In this document: one piece after another, positions 52,378-63,440 of the stretch | Layout: every line of letters starts with the position of its first letter | Position numbering within the stretch: the stretch's first letter is position 1 | Source of the DNA: Gigaspora rosea | Taxonomy: Eukaryota; Glomeromycota; Glomeromycetes; Diversisporales; Gigasporaceae | Direction of reading: 5' to 3' | DNA length: 64,000 nucleotides | Assembly (NCBI GenBank): GCA_003550325.1 | Contig: QKWP01000610.1 | Location: 107,758-171,757, forward strand | Made by a program: the position numbers and the translations under genes | The notes under the pieces: generated by a model | The model's database searches: none | Seen by the model: the letters and a program-made list of their open reading frames with translations, nothing else | Told to the model about the DNA's origin: nothing

Positions 52378-54542
52378 CTAAGCGATTTTAAAACTTTCCT
52401 CCCAGATACTACTACTAAATGTGATACCAATCTTTCTTGCCTCTTTAATCACCCTGACGGACATGCTGTGGGTGTCTACTATTTCATTGAGTCTATCACT
52501 TTCCAGACTCGTAATCGCACTAATACATTTATTCGAGATCTGTGCTTGTTTAAGTCTTATCCAAGTGGATTGGCCGAGCCTTTCCATATCGTTAAGTCTA
52601 ATTGCAAAATTACTGACATGATGCGCTAATGTACTTTTCCAGAGTAGTTGAACCCCAGCGATATTTTTATGGTTTAGTACACCATATGCCATGTTAGCTG
52701 CAAGTCCACTTTTTGATTTTACCAATTTTAAAAAGGGTCTATGTAATTGCTCACAGTTATTCCTACTTAGCATCACTATTTGTGCTCTGTACTCTGCTCT
52801 CGGAATTAACACTTTATTGTTTATATATATGAGATGACTAAGCGTCATTTTCTTCTTCTTCATACAGTGAGTTAGCGCCCACACCTCCTGCTCTATGACC
52901 TTTTTGACACACTTTAGCGCTTGTTTTTCTGAGATCCAAACTCCCAGAAATCTTGCAACCTGGTCCTTTCTCTTTGCTAAGACTTTATCTTTTCCTTCGC
53001 CCATTTCTATTGCAACTGCCTTATCTTTACAATTTAGGACTACCAGCTCAGACTTTTTCCCATTTATTTTAATGTCATTTAACTGGTAAAATTCGTTTGC
53101 AATTGCTAAAATATTCTCCATATCTACTTTAGATTTGGCAATCCACGTGGTATCATCTGCGTACGTCAAAACAGCTTGTCGCAGCTTTTCGTTTCTGCTT
53201 TTCCTCGTAGTTAAATCAACTGGCCAATCAACCTCAAGAGAATATCTGAAAGATTCCTGTTCTTGTATTGTTCTGAGTAGCGGATCATAGTATATATACC
53301 ATACCAAGGGTGAGACACCTCTGCTTGGTCAATTCCGTCTTCTGCAACTATCTCTTTGCTATATCCGAAGGCAGTTACCACTTCAATCCTCCTTTCTTTA
53401 TATAAGTCAATAAGGAAATTAACGATATTTTCTGGCAATTTAATTCTCTTTAGCGACAGTTCTAACATTTCCAAGCTTACTGGATCAAAAGCTTTTTTAA
53501 TGTCTTGCATCAACACCCACAGCTCTTTGTTTTTTTCCCGAGCGTCTTCTAAGATACTGTTAAGTATTTGTATTGGGATATTCGTACAGTTCTCTGGTAA
53601 GCCTGCATAATTATATCCTTTTAGGATATTTTTCCCTTTGAATATTTGACCCAATCTTGTATTTAAGATGCGGACTGTTATTTTCCTTAATGTTTCAAGG
53701 AGCATTATTGGGCGAATATTAAATAAGTTAAAATTCCAAAATTCACTTTTTGGGATCAGGTACAGAATCTCTTTCTTCCAGTCACTTGGAATCTTTCCCG
53801 CTCTTATACAAGAAATTGCAAATTCACGCAATATCTTTTCGGCTTTTGGACCGGCCTTCTTAATTAATGGATAAGTGATTCCTGTAGCCCCTGGAGCTGA
53901 GTTGTTCTTTGTTTTCTCTAATGCTTCATGCCATTCTTGTTTGCTTACTTCTCCAGCTAAGTCACTATACCATTCATTATCTATTTCTTGTAACGGTTTA
54001 TAAGCCTTGGTCCACCTTTCGTTCATACATCTTGTTTTGACCTTTCTCTTTTTGTATTGTTCACGGAAATGATCTGCTGCTTTTTCCTTTATCTCCTCCT
54101 CGTCAGTAACCAACTGCTTTTCTTCTCCATTATCTACTACAATTCTATCTAAAGTAATCCTATTACTATGTCTATCTAAAAAGCTATTTATCATTCTTCT
54201 TTGGTCTGTTACCAGCATGTCACCCCGTTCCTCAATTCTTCGTCTTATTTCCTCTTCCTCTATTCTTCGTTTTTCTGTTGTCCACAGGTTATACTGTTGT
54301 TTCCACTCTTCTTTTACCTTATCTAAGATTTCTCTTGTCCATCTTTGTGGTGTCTCGTGTTCTACTATTACCAAACCTTGAAGAATTTTTACTATAGGAT
54401 CACCCTTCACTACCTCTATATTTTTCCCTATATTGCATTTGCACTTTCTACACACTTTGCTGAGCAATTTAACCTTATTTCTTAAGGCCTTAATCTCTGT
54501 ATTAGAACTGTCTTGCACTATCTCCTTCTTTTTGCACTTCAT
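52378..54542 (-). pseudogene. LINE-B ORF2 reverse transcriptase, one frameshift
   Basis: 54542-53211: linker, then KTKNNSAPGATGITYPLIKK, IRPIMLLETLRKI, and VLMQDIKKAFDPVS with the motif A Asp. The frame then shifts near DGIDQ at about 53310; 53307-52378 continues with WYIYYDPLL and LTYADDTTWIAKSKVDMENI (motif C YADD intact) and the thumb. The catalytic Asp residues are retained, in contrast to LINE-A. The overlap of the two frames marks a recent indel. Confidence 0.9.
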
Positions 54543-54701
54543 AGGAAGATGTTTTCTTGCCGAACCAATAATACAGTCTTTGATAACTTTCTACTTTTTA
54601 TTCAAATTTTTGAGGTCTGTTTCCTTTTTTTTGTGAATACTTTTGGCGACATCTTTCCATTGCACACTTAAGGCCCTTTCTAAGTGCTGAGTGTATGCTG
54701 T

Positions 54702-55640
54702 TCAATGATCTTCATCTACTTCCTTCATATTTGCCATTAGTCTTGCGGTGTTTAAGTTAGGTTTTTTAGGACGACTTGATTTTACTAAACCTATATCTGT
54801 TGTTATATTTGCCGTTACAATAACATGATCACTTGCTGTAGTTGTTGACATATCTATATGTTGTACTTCCAAAATATTCCTTTTTAATTCTTTGGAAACC
54901 CATATGTAATCAATACGTGACTTCATTTGACTATTACTCCAAGTGTGCTCATATTTGTTTGGATTCATCCATCTATATGCGTCTGTGAATCCACTGTTTT
55001 CTAGTTCTCGGAAGGTATCCTCTGTCATTTTATTCCTTTTACTCTCTCTACCTCTATGAATTGCCTCTTTCTGTCTTTTATAATTAAAATCCCTGGCCAA
55101 AATAAATCTTCTTTCTTTCTTTCTTTTTTCCTCGATCTTGTTCTCAGCCCTGATTTTGTCGTCTGTAGAGGGAGCGTATACTATAATGATGCTGAAATCT
55201 ATTTTTTTAAACATTAGAACTAGTTCTATACTATAAGCACCCCATTTGTTTACTTGGGCCACAAGTTTTGCCCACTTATTCCTAATTAAGATACCAATAC
55301 CGAAACCTTTCTTTTTCTCTTCTCTTACTTCAGTCCAAAATCCTATTATGTCCTTTTCCGATTTAGTAGCCATCTACCTTCCTTCTCTTTTACATTGGTC
55401 TCGCAAATTCCTACAATGTCCAGTTTATCTTCTTCCATTAAGTCTACCAATGCCTCAAGTTTACTTTTGTTACTTCTGATCCCATTGATATTATGAAAAC
55501 CAAACCTCAGTACACTTAAATCTTTTTTAATATTTTTACTGTTATGAGTACTGAGCGACTCCTTTCGGTTAGAACTGGCCTCCTTTTTCTTTTCTCTAAT
55601 GTCTATTTGTGGACCTGTTGAGGAGTCTTCTTGTTGAGAG
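54702..55640 (-). pseudogene. LINE-B ORF2 endonuclease, frameshifted
   Basis: The N-terminal part in one frame (55640 to about 55370) reads LRFGFHNINGIRSNKSKLEA and DIVGICETNVKEKEGRW. The frame then changes and continues in 55373-54702 with GFGIGILIRNKW, FSIIIVYAPST, FILARDFNYKRQ, SRIDYIWVS and TASDHVIVTA. Asn, Glu, Asp and SDH are all kept; the Gly of the usual GDFN is Arg. So only a frameshift and one altered position separate it from an active-looking AP-type endonuclease. Confidence 0.88.
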
Positions 55641-56110
55641 GCCAGTTTAAATATTTTTTATTTTTAAACCATTATATTAATTTAAATTTATATATGATTT
55701 ATATATGATTCAAAAATTTTGGCGTTTATATATAAAAAAACATAACAAAATTTGAATTTATTAACAAAAATTTAAATGTTATTAATTAAATTTAAAATTG
55801 TATTAAGTTTTTCTGCATTTTTATTGGATAATTAGGTTATACTATAGCTAAAAAATTGGCGCCTATATATAAAATATGTTGGCTTTAGGTGAAATCCACC
55901 GTAGTATTTGAAAAAATTATACTTCTATATGTCGTAAAGTTTTTTTAAGTTGGCTCAAATTTTTCTTAGTTACACAAAAATAATTAATTCTGATTGGTTA
56001 AACCACTATTAAATCTATGTTGTTTACAATCGTGATTGGTCAATCATCTGATTTTATATAATTACAACGTGATTACTATTAAAAATAATCTACGTTCACC
56101 CTACCCTTAA

Positions 56111-56480
56111 GAAAATTAATACAAGCAATTATATACCTTAATTTTTATAGCTCATATCTCGATGAATTTTAAAGTCATCTAAATGTTTTAATAGTTAAAA
56201 AAAAAGTCTAATTAATATCTAAGCTTTTTTTGACTATTAAATTATCTAGGTATTTTCAAAATTCATTAAGATTTAAGCTATAAAAATTAAGATATGTAGG
56301 TATTTATATTTTTAAAAATATCAATTTGCCTATTTATTTTAAGTTACTTTTTTCAACAAAATTTTTTTCTTCACTATCTTTAGTGCTGCTAACTAGAAGC
56401 TGAAACTTTCACTAGTTTTATAGTTTCAGTTAGGGATTTTAGCTAAAAGATTCTTTTACTGGAACAAATATTATATCAAC
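56111..56480. repeat. Hairpin-forming AT-rich stretch
   Basis: 56130-56310 is an imperfect palindrome (TTTTTATAGCTCATATCTCG versus GATTTAAGCTATAAAAATTA, with TTTTAATAGTTAAAAAAAA versus TTTTTTTGACTATTAAATTA inside). No gene. Confidence 0.5.
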
Positions 56481-56519
56481 AAATAAAAAGCATAAATATT
56501 AATTTACACAAATAAATAA

Positions 56520-57840
56520 TATGAATGAATAACTTCAAGTATTTATGTTTTTAGTTCATGAACTTTTTATTGGTTTAATTCTATCGATTATAAATGTTTT
56601 TTATACACATAAGCTAAATAAAAAGCTCTAGGCCATTTTTGTAAATGTATTTCTCAGCCAATTCAAATTACGATCTCTTGTAAGTCTTGAAATGATTATC
56701 ATAAATAGAATCGATATTTATTAGGTTGGTTAGTAAACTTTGTTTTGCTGTTTCTAATTTACTAATTAAGAATGCTTTTAATGCACACAAATGAAATTGC
56801 TTAAGTAATGGTATGTACTAATATTTATGTTTTGGTTTGTGAGCTTTGGGTTTGCTATTTTTAATTCCACTGATTAAAAATGTTTTTTATGCACATAAGC
56901 TAAGTGAAAAGCTCTAAGTTGTTCTTGTTGATCAGACTTGATCAAGGGAGTAACAAAAATTAGGTGATTTTTTAGAAAGAAGAGAGATAAAAAAAAGTTG
57001 AAATTATATATAAGAACCTGACTATATAAATAATAAGAAAGAGGGTGGAGAAGTAGACCTCTGATAAAAAAATAATCAGGTGATTAATGGCATGGCCCTA
57101 ATGGTAAGAATTTATATTGTTGGCTTGTATACTTTGTTTTGCAGTTTTTGATTCTATTAATTAATAAATTTTCTTATATACACAATAATTAATACAAATA
57201 AAATAGCTTGGATTAGTTAGGTAATAGTAAATACTAGTCTTTGTTTTGCTGTTTTTAATTCTACTAATTAATTAATGTTTGCTATTTTTAATTTTAACAT
57301 GAATAAATGTTTTTATACACACAAGCTAAATAAAATTATTAATGTAAATGAAATAGCTTAAAGGGTATATTAGGCAATAGTAAGAATTTGTGTTGTAGGC
57401 TTGTGAACCTTGTTTTGCTGTTTTTAATTTAGCTGATTAATAAATAAATATACTTTATACATGTTCATTGCAAATAAAATAACTGAGAGAGTATTAGGTA
57501 ATATTAAGTATTTATGTTTTCAGTTTATGAACTTATTTACTATATATTTTCTAAACTATAATAGATTGGTAACTTTAGACTTTAACTCTAATTGGCAAAC
57601 TAAGAGTATTCTTAAGCACAATAATTGCTGTTTTTAATTTAGCGATTAATAAATAAATATACTTTATATATGTTTATTGTAAATAAAATAACTGAGAGAG
57701 TATTAGGTAATGTTAAGTATTTATGTTTTCAGTTTATGAACTTATTTACTACATATTTTCTAAACTATGATTGGTAACTTTAGACTTTAACTCTAATTGG
57801 CAAACTAAGGGTATTCTCAAGCACAATAATCAATCTGTCA
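56520..57840. repeat. Degenerate tandem repeats (TTTGCTGTTTTTAATT family)
   Basis: Repeated blocks with CTTGTTTTGCTGTTTTTAAT, GATTAATAAAT, TTTTATACACATAAGCTAAA and AAATAGC at about 56560, 56735, 56850, 57125, 57240, 57410 and 57610. The last two units (57440-57625 and 57630-57835) are near-identical over about 190 bp, including AACTCTAATTGGCAAACTAA. A MITE (56946-57098) interrupts the series. Confidence 0.7.
56946..57098 (+). mobile_element. MITE family M1, copy 3
   Basis: GGGAGTAACAAAAATTAGGT at the left, AATCAGGTGATTAATGGCAT and GGCCC at the right. TAA follows (57099-57101); the left flank is CAA, one change from a TAA duplication. Older-looking than the other two copies. Confidence 0.82.
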
Positions 57841-58358
57841 GACAGGTTGTGAGTAAATTTTTATTAGTAAAAAAATAGTTTAACAAATCAATTGTATTGA
57901 TTATTCCAATGAATAAAGTATGTGATAAAAGTTTAATATGTTAAAAAAAAATTTTTATTAGCAGAAGTTCGTTTAATTGATTAAGTGTATTTATTATTCC
58001 AATTCACAAGAGATAGAGGCCCAAACTCCTTTTTTATAATAGAGTTGTGCTTATTGGTCAAAATTTTTTTATTAATTGATTAAAAAAAATAATTGTCCAA
58101 ATACTTTACTTTTTTTATATTAACATTATTAGTTAAGCACTATCTCAATTACTAGTTAATCACATTGAGTATGCTAAAAACACCCTAAGATAGCTGATCC
58201 TTTTAGAACTAAATTCGCTATTAAAAGCTTAAATCTTCATTTTCAGATTTACATTTAGTAAGTTAGAAATCCCGGTGCTTTTACTTCATAGATGTTCTGG
58301 TTTACAGACAATTAATTTACTAACAAGTAGTCATATTTAAGGTTAGAGCTAGTCTATA
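57841..58358. other. AT-rich, no feature seen
   Basis: No recognised gene or clear repeat. Confidence 0.35.
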
Positions 58359-58585
58359 TGAGTGCCACCAAGAGAAAACCTACAAGTCATACTTTTAGAA
58401 TATAAAAATAATTTAAAATCAGTCAATTTAGTACCTATTGTTCTTAATATTATTTGAATCATTTCATTAAGATGATTCAAATGATATTAAAATTATAGGT
58501 ATTAAATTGCCTGATTTTAAGATATTTTTATTAAAAGCAAATACACAAAAAGCATGATCTGTAGGTTTTCTCTTGGTGGTATTTA
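58359..58585. mobile_element. MITE, TA target duplication
   Basis: Ends TGAGTGCCACCAAGAGAAAA and, inverted, TTTTCTCTTGGTGGTATTTA, then CCTACA on each side. TA flanks at 58357-58358 and 58586-58587. A central palindrome surrounds TTTCATTAAGATGATTC. The length is 227 bp. Confidence 0.82.
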
Positions 58586-60300
58586 TATAAGAAATAAGCA
58601 TGTTAGTAAATGAGCTTTGGGTAAAATAAACTGTCTATGAAATGAGCTTGTCTATGAGATAAGGATCCATTCTTTATAGCAACTTAATTCGCAGACAATT
58701 AATTTAGGACAAGATTATTTTACTGATGATTAATCACAAACAGGTTCTTTTTATAAACAGTTTATTTTACTAACAGCTCATTTTGCAGATATATATGTTA
58801 TAAATTGCACTAATCTTAACTCATAATCAGAATTACTTTGTGAAGTGAACTATCTGTAAAATGAACTTATTTGTGAATTAATCGTTAGTAAAAATAAATT
58901 TGTCTGTGAATTAGATAAATAAATTATTAGAAATCGAATCTCATAATATGTTGGCATTAAGATCCTATAGTGGAATATGTAAATTATTTGCATATTTAAA
59001 TAAATCATTATAATTTGAACCCAATGTTGCATGGTATTATGAGGCTATGGAAAAACTTATCGCATGATGAAAAATATGAAAAATCACTTGCTATTTTAAA
59101 TAAATTACTAAAAAATAGAATGTATCATGATGAAATTTACAAGATGAATAAGTAAATAAAGAATCAGTTGCAATCACTTCTGTTATCTGTATTGATATCT
59201 ACTAAAATCATTGTTTTAATTAAAGGTTACAATCTGCAAAATATCAAAGAAACATTATTTTACAAACATTAATAATTGTGAAGTGATTGTTGATGAAATG
59301 AAAGGTATTGTTTTAAAATCTAGATTAATAAGTATTTCTCAGAATAACAAACTAAAATTAAATTGAACAAAATAAGTAAATATATATTTATTATTGTTAT
59401 ACTTGTGAACTAAATAAACACAGGTAAGGTTTAGGCCACAAATAAGTATTTAGGTTTACTTAGATATATGTCTGAGTTTTTATTCTTAGCATTAGATTTA
59501 AAAAAATAAAATTTCTTTCAGTATTGTAAAAAGTTTCTATTAAATTTAATAAAGATAAAAGCAAGGTCTCACTTTAATATTTAAAAAAAAATAAAATAAA
59601 ATAAACACAAGTACAAAATTAAAATGTCAATTCATGAATAGCTAATTTTAAACACTTAAATTCTATACTAAACTAAAATCAGCACAAATAAAATGAAATT
59701 AAATACTTTAAAAAATAACCCGACCAGGTTATGAAGAATAATTCTATTTATATAATTTTTACAAATTACGAATTGCAATTAATGCAAAATATATGCACCT
59801 TCACGGCCCATATTTATGATACCCATTTAATATAATTATAGATTCCCATAGCATAACTGTTTTTAACAAAAAGATTTAATACTCTTAATAATAGCGTATT
59901 TTGATTGGCTATCTACTTACTGTAGCATAAAAAATAATTTTGGAGTTTGCAATTTTTTGACCCAGCCAGATATGAAAACCAATAAATTTTATTTGTGTCG
60001 CCTTATATAATTTTCTATAATCAACTTATTAAATTATTTCAATATAGTTACAAAAAATTACCATAGATTTTTGAAAATAAGCTATTTCAAAAATAAGAAG
60101 TTGTTAGCAGTTGCTATATATAAAATCTAAATTTTACTAATAAACTTTTAAAGTATTAAATAAGTAAACTTGTTCAGAACATTAAAATACTACAATAAAA
60201 ATTTAGTATTGCCATATTTTGTTATAAAATGAGTTTCTTAGTTAGAAACTTCTAGGTCTTTATTATTACACAAAAAGAACAGAGTAATAAACAAAGTAAA
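58586..60300. other. AT-rich, no gene or repeat seen
   Basis: 1.7 kb without a credible reading frame. The 60-codon minus-strand frame at 58850-59032 has no family resemblance. Confidence 0.4.
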
Positions 60301-60304
60301 ATAA

Positions 60305-60392
60305 AGTTTTATAGTTTTACAGTTTTACAGTTTTACAGTTTTATGGTTTATAGTTTTATAGTTTTACAGTTTTATAGTTTTACAGTTTTATA
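60305..60392. repeat. AGTTTTACAG/AGTTTTATAG minisatellite
   Basis: About nine units of 10-11 bp. The same motif continues at 61682-61702 on the other side of the element 60397-61677, so the array was split by that insertion. Confidence 0.85.
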
Positions 60393-60396
60393 CATA

Positions 60397-61677
60397 TGCG
60401 CGGATTTGTATAATTGGGCCTCACAACTGGTCCCCAAAATTCTTAATGATCTGCAAAAAGTCACATGTTGATTGGGTGTAAATAAAAATAGTACCCCAAA
60501 TCACATGCCGAATTCGTTAACTTACCCAGAAAAATATAAAATATATATATAAAACCAATGAACGCAATTATACCAATAAAGCAATAAGAAAGAATAAAAA
60601 TGGCAAAAGTCGTACATATGTTTTTTTTATAAATTATTAAAACTTTACGTTTGCATTGTTATTTTTGTTTGCGTGCTTTTAGAGATCTAGCTAATTAACT
60701 TCCAACTTATTATACCGTAAACATTTTGATTTAGGTGGTGTAGAAATAAAGACCCAGCTAACCGAGTTTCACATTACTGTAGTATGTTTTGTTGTAAGAT
60801 CTAATGGGCCAAGTTTCAAATTTAGGTAGTATATGTACATACATGAACTTTAAAATCTGGTTAGTCAATTTTTAAATTATTCGTTTATTTAATACATGCA
60901 AACATTTATGCAACTATTTTTTAACATTTATTCATGTTTTTAGAGATTTGGTAAATGAATAGTTAGAACATGTAAATGAATAAAATAGACTTTAACGACC
61001 CTAGCTAATAAGAAATATTCGATACGATCATTGATTTATTGGCAATAAAAAATATTTTTATTTCATTATATTTGCACATTTTATTTTATTATATTTGAAT
61101 TAAATGGAGTTTGAAACGAAAGATCAAAACCCTTTTAAATTATATTCCAAATATGTATGTCCAATAACTTCTATGTATGTAAAGCACGATAACTTATATT
61201 ATTCTGTATAAACTATATTATATCTGATATTAATCAAAGATAGTATAGTTCGGGCCTGTGGGGTTTTAGTAAAACCCACAGACCCGGACTATACTCTTAC
61301 TACACTCTTCATGGTTATTCGAATAAAGAAGCTCCAAAAATGAAATTGTCACCCTATATAAGCAAGAACATCTTATTCTGATACTTCTTTTTGAAGATTC
61401 ACGATCCTGCAAAAGCAAGAAAGAATTCATTGAAGAAACCTAGTACAAATGACAAAAAAAAGGACAAAGACTTACCCTATACTGAACTCAATCTTAGAGT
61501 TAGTTTCCAGTTCGAAATAATAGTAAAAAAAAAAAAAAAATAAAAAAAAAAGAAATAGAACGTACGCATGCGACGGCATAAATTTAATTGGTTGATCTGG
61601 ATGTCAATTACTGACGCACCATATAAAGTCAAATTTAGGTGCGTCAAAAATTTTAGTGTGATCTACAAATCCGCGCA
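60397..61677. mobile_element. TIR element TGCGCGGATTTGTA, TA target duplication
   Basis: Ends TGCGCGGATTTGTA and, inverted, TACAAATCCGCGCA; TA at 60395-60396 and 61678-61679. It lies inside the AGTTTTACAG minisatellite. The interior (1281 bp) holds a strong hairpin at about 61245-61298 (GTATAGTTCGGGCCTGTGGG and its inverse) and a stretch with TATATATAAAACC followed by ATGGCAAAAGTC (about 60547-60610), but no transposase frame. On the minus strand GTAAGTC (about 61472) and TTTTGCAG (about 61410) look like intron borders. Confidence 0.75.
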
Positions 61678-61719
61678 TATGAGTTTTACAGTTTTATAGT
61701 TTTTTATTATTTTATTATT

Positions 61720-62207
61720 ATTATAATATTATTGTTATTATTTTGAAAGATATATAAGCCCTAGTTTTCTACCCTCCTGTACTTTAGACTCAGATTCCCT
61801 CTTCTCTTCTCTTTAATATTTAGAAATAGTTCTATTTTTTGAATATTGTTACTAAATAAATAAAAATATATCTTTAACCAATAAATACTTTCTTGTTTTT
61901 TAATAAATCCCTAAAAAACCACTTTAGTAAAATAACATTCTATTTGCATACCACTTTATAATTTCTCTGATCCTAATAAGATCTCTGTTGCTATATGTTG
62001 TATTGCAAGTACTATATCAAAGGCTATAGTTACTTGTAATATTTTGGTACCTTTTGGCAGAAATCATTTAAAATAGCTAGAACTTTAGAACCTCTCTTTA
62101 TCTTCTCTTTTGCAAGAATATTTTGATTATTTTTTTTCTCTTCTCTAATTAAGTAATTGTTTTTGGTTTTTTTGTCAAATTAAAAAAGATTTGTTCAGAA
62201 GGGCATA
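61720..62207. other. AT-rich, no feature seen
   Basis: Pyrimidine-rich pieces (TCCCTCTTCTCTTCTCTTTA) but no gene. Confidence 0.35.
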
Positions 62208-62215
62208 CTTAAAGC

Positions 62216-62447
62216 CAGTATTGTACGTTTTAGCTATCCAAGGCCTTTTTTGGCCTTGTCCATGTTCAAAATTAATAAATTTGTTTAAAAAATATATAAT
62301 TATATTTTTTGGTGTACTAAACACATTCCAGTTAAAATTAAAATAAGTTATCTTAATAAAATTTTAAATAATTTTACTTTATATAATTGTCCAAGATTGT
62401 CCAAAATTGTTCAAACTACTGTCCAAAGCTGTCCTGTGATAACACTA
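62216..62447. mobile_element. hAT-type MITE, 8-bp target duplication
   Basis: Starts CAGTATTGTACGTTTTAGCT and ends GTCCTGTGATAACACTA. CTTAAAGC is duplicated exactly at 62208-62215 and 62448-62455. Internal AAGATTGTCCAAAATTGTTC and AAGGCCTTTTTTGGCCTT. Related to the half element at 17888-18208. Confidence 0.92.
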
Positions 62448-62455
62448 CTTAAAGC

Positions 62456-62909
62456 CACTTTAAAGCCTTTGCTTTTGTAGCAACTGGTATTTTTTTGTTA
62501 AATTAAAAGAAATTTATTTAGAAAGTATACTTGAAGCATTTGCTTTTGTAGCACTTTTTATTGTTTTGTATTAGTTTATTATAGACCCAGATTAGAATTT
62601 TTATTTTTTATCTTATCTGAAATTTTTAGTAAAAATTATTTAACTTCTCTAACCAAATTTAATTTTTGAAAAAAAACTTAAAAATTTTTAAAAAGTTAAT
62701 AAAATTTTAGCCAATCAAAAGTTATCTGCTATTAAAATCTATAATTTTTTAACTTCTTTTATCCTAAAAAGTCAGATAATAAATAGTAGTGCTTCTTTTA
62801 AATACTTGCTTTAAAGTTTGAACTTTATTTAAGATATTTAAGATCCTAGCTATTCTATATAAAAAACATATTAATATTTGTATATTAACAAGAGTACAAC
62901 TAGCTATAC
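62456..62909. other. AT-rich spacer
   Basis: No supported gene. It borders the exon-like piece at 62910-62971. Confidence 0.3.
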
Positions 62910-62971
62910 CTAAATCTGTATGCAACTCTTTCCAACGATCCTCTGGACCAAAACTTTTCATAAACGCTGAC
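62910..62971 (-). other. Exon-like fragment, unknown
   Basis: On the minus strand TACTAAC (62994-62988) lies 17 nt before CATAG at 62972, a good branch point and acceptor. Then come 62 nt that include ATGAAAAGTTTTGGTCCAGA, then GTATAG as a possible donor at 62909. Two frames are open. I do not recognise the peptide (MKSFGPEDRWKELHTDL or YEKFWSRGSLERVAYRF), and no neighbouring exon was found. It could be a gene relic or chance. Confidence 0.25.
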
Positions 62972-63209
62972 CTATGAAAATTTTGTAGTTAGTATTTTTA
63001 TACATAACAAAAGCTTTATCTAGAAGCAGCTTGGATACAGGATTTCAAATTGCATGTGAGATGATTGAAATAGAGCTAAAAAAGATTTCTTCTTGTGGGT
63101 TTGAAGTGGGTTTGGTTCTCTAGGTGGAAGATTTCGTTGCTATAGAAAATGTAGTAGGGCTAAAACCCTAAAGTTTTTTGTCAAAAGATGTGGAAGTTTA
63201 GACAGAAAC

Positions 63210-63440
63210 ATACTTTTGGTTATTAATACTATTCTACAAAACATAAAACTTATACTCTTTACAAGTTTTGGTACCCTTGATATTTCTCTTTGGTTTTTTC
63301 GAAAATTTTTACCAAAAAGTAGGAAATCTAACTTACCCCTCCAAAAGATCGACAATGTTTACTCCTCCCAATTTGAAAATGTGCCTACCGAATCAGAGCC
63401 CAGTCACGAGCAAGTTTTGACGCCTGCAAAATAAACAATG
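63210..63440. repeat. Repeat shared with the 22 kb retroposon
   Basis: 63290-63370 matches 22060-22150 in opposite orientation (TTTTTACCAAAAAGTRGGAA, CTTACCCCTCCAAAAGATCG, TGTTTACTC). The open frames at the two sites use different phases, so the shared sequence is unlikely to be protein-coding. Confidence 0.5.

Larger units (their letters stand above)
50030..55650 (-). mobile_element. LINE-B, non-LTR retrotransposon ORF2, 5'-truncated
   Basis: Order on the minus strand: endonuclease (55640-54702), linker with a CRKCKC motif, RT (54542-52378), RNase H (51840-50947), C-terminal zinc motif and charged tail (50931-50152). The 3' UTR ends near GAGTCTTTATTG at about 50030. No ORF1 precedes the endonuclease; the sequence passes straight into the AT-rich host arm, so it is probably 5'-truncated. 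Better preserved than LINE-A but with several frameshifts and stops. Confidence 0.85.
49579..56106. mobile_element. Inverted-repeat element carrying LINE-B, TTAA-flanked
   Basis: Outer ends GGGTAGGGTAAACATAAAT and, inverted, ACGTTCACCCTACCC, with TTAA at 49575-49578 and 56107-56110. The arms stay recognisable for about 200 bp: ACTTTTTACGG versus ACTTTACGAC, GCCAAAAATTTTT versus GAGCCAACTT, GTGGAATTCACCTAAAGC versus GTGGATTTCACCTAAAGCC. LINE-B lies between the arms. The element itself shows no coding frame. Confidence 0.7.
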
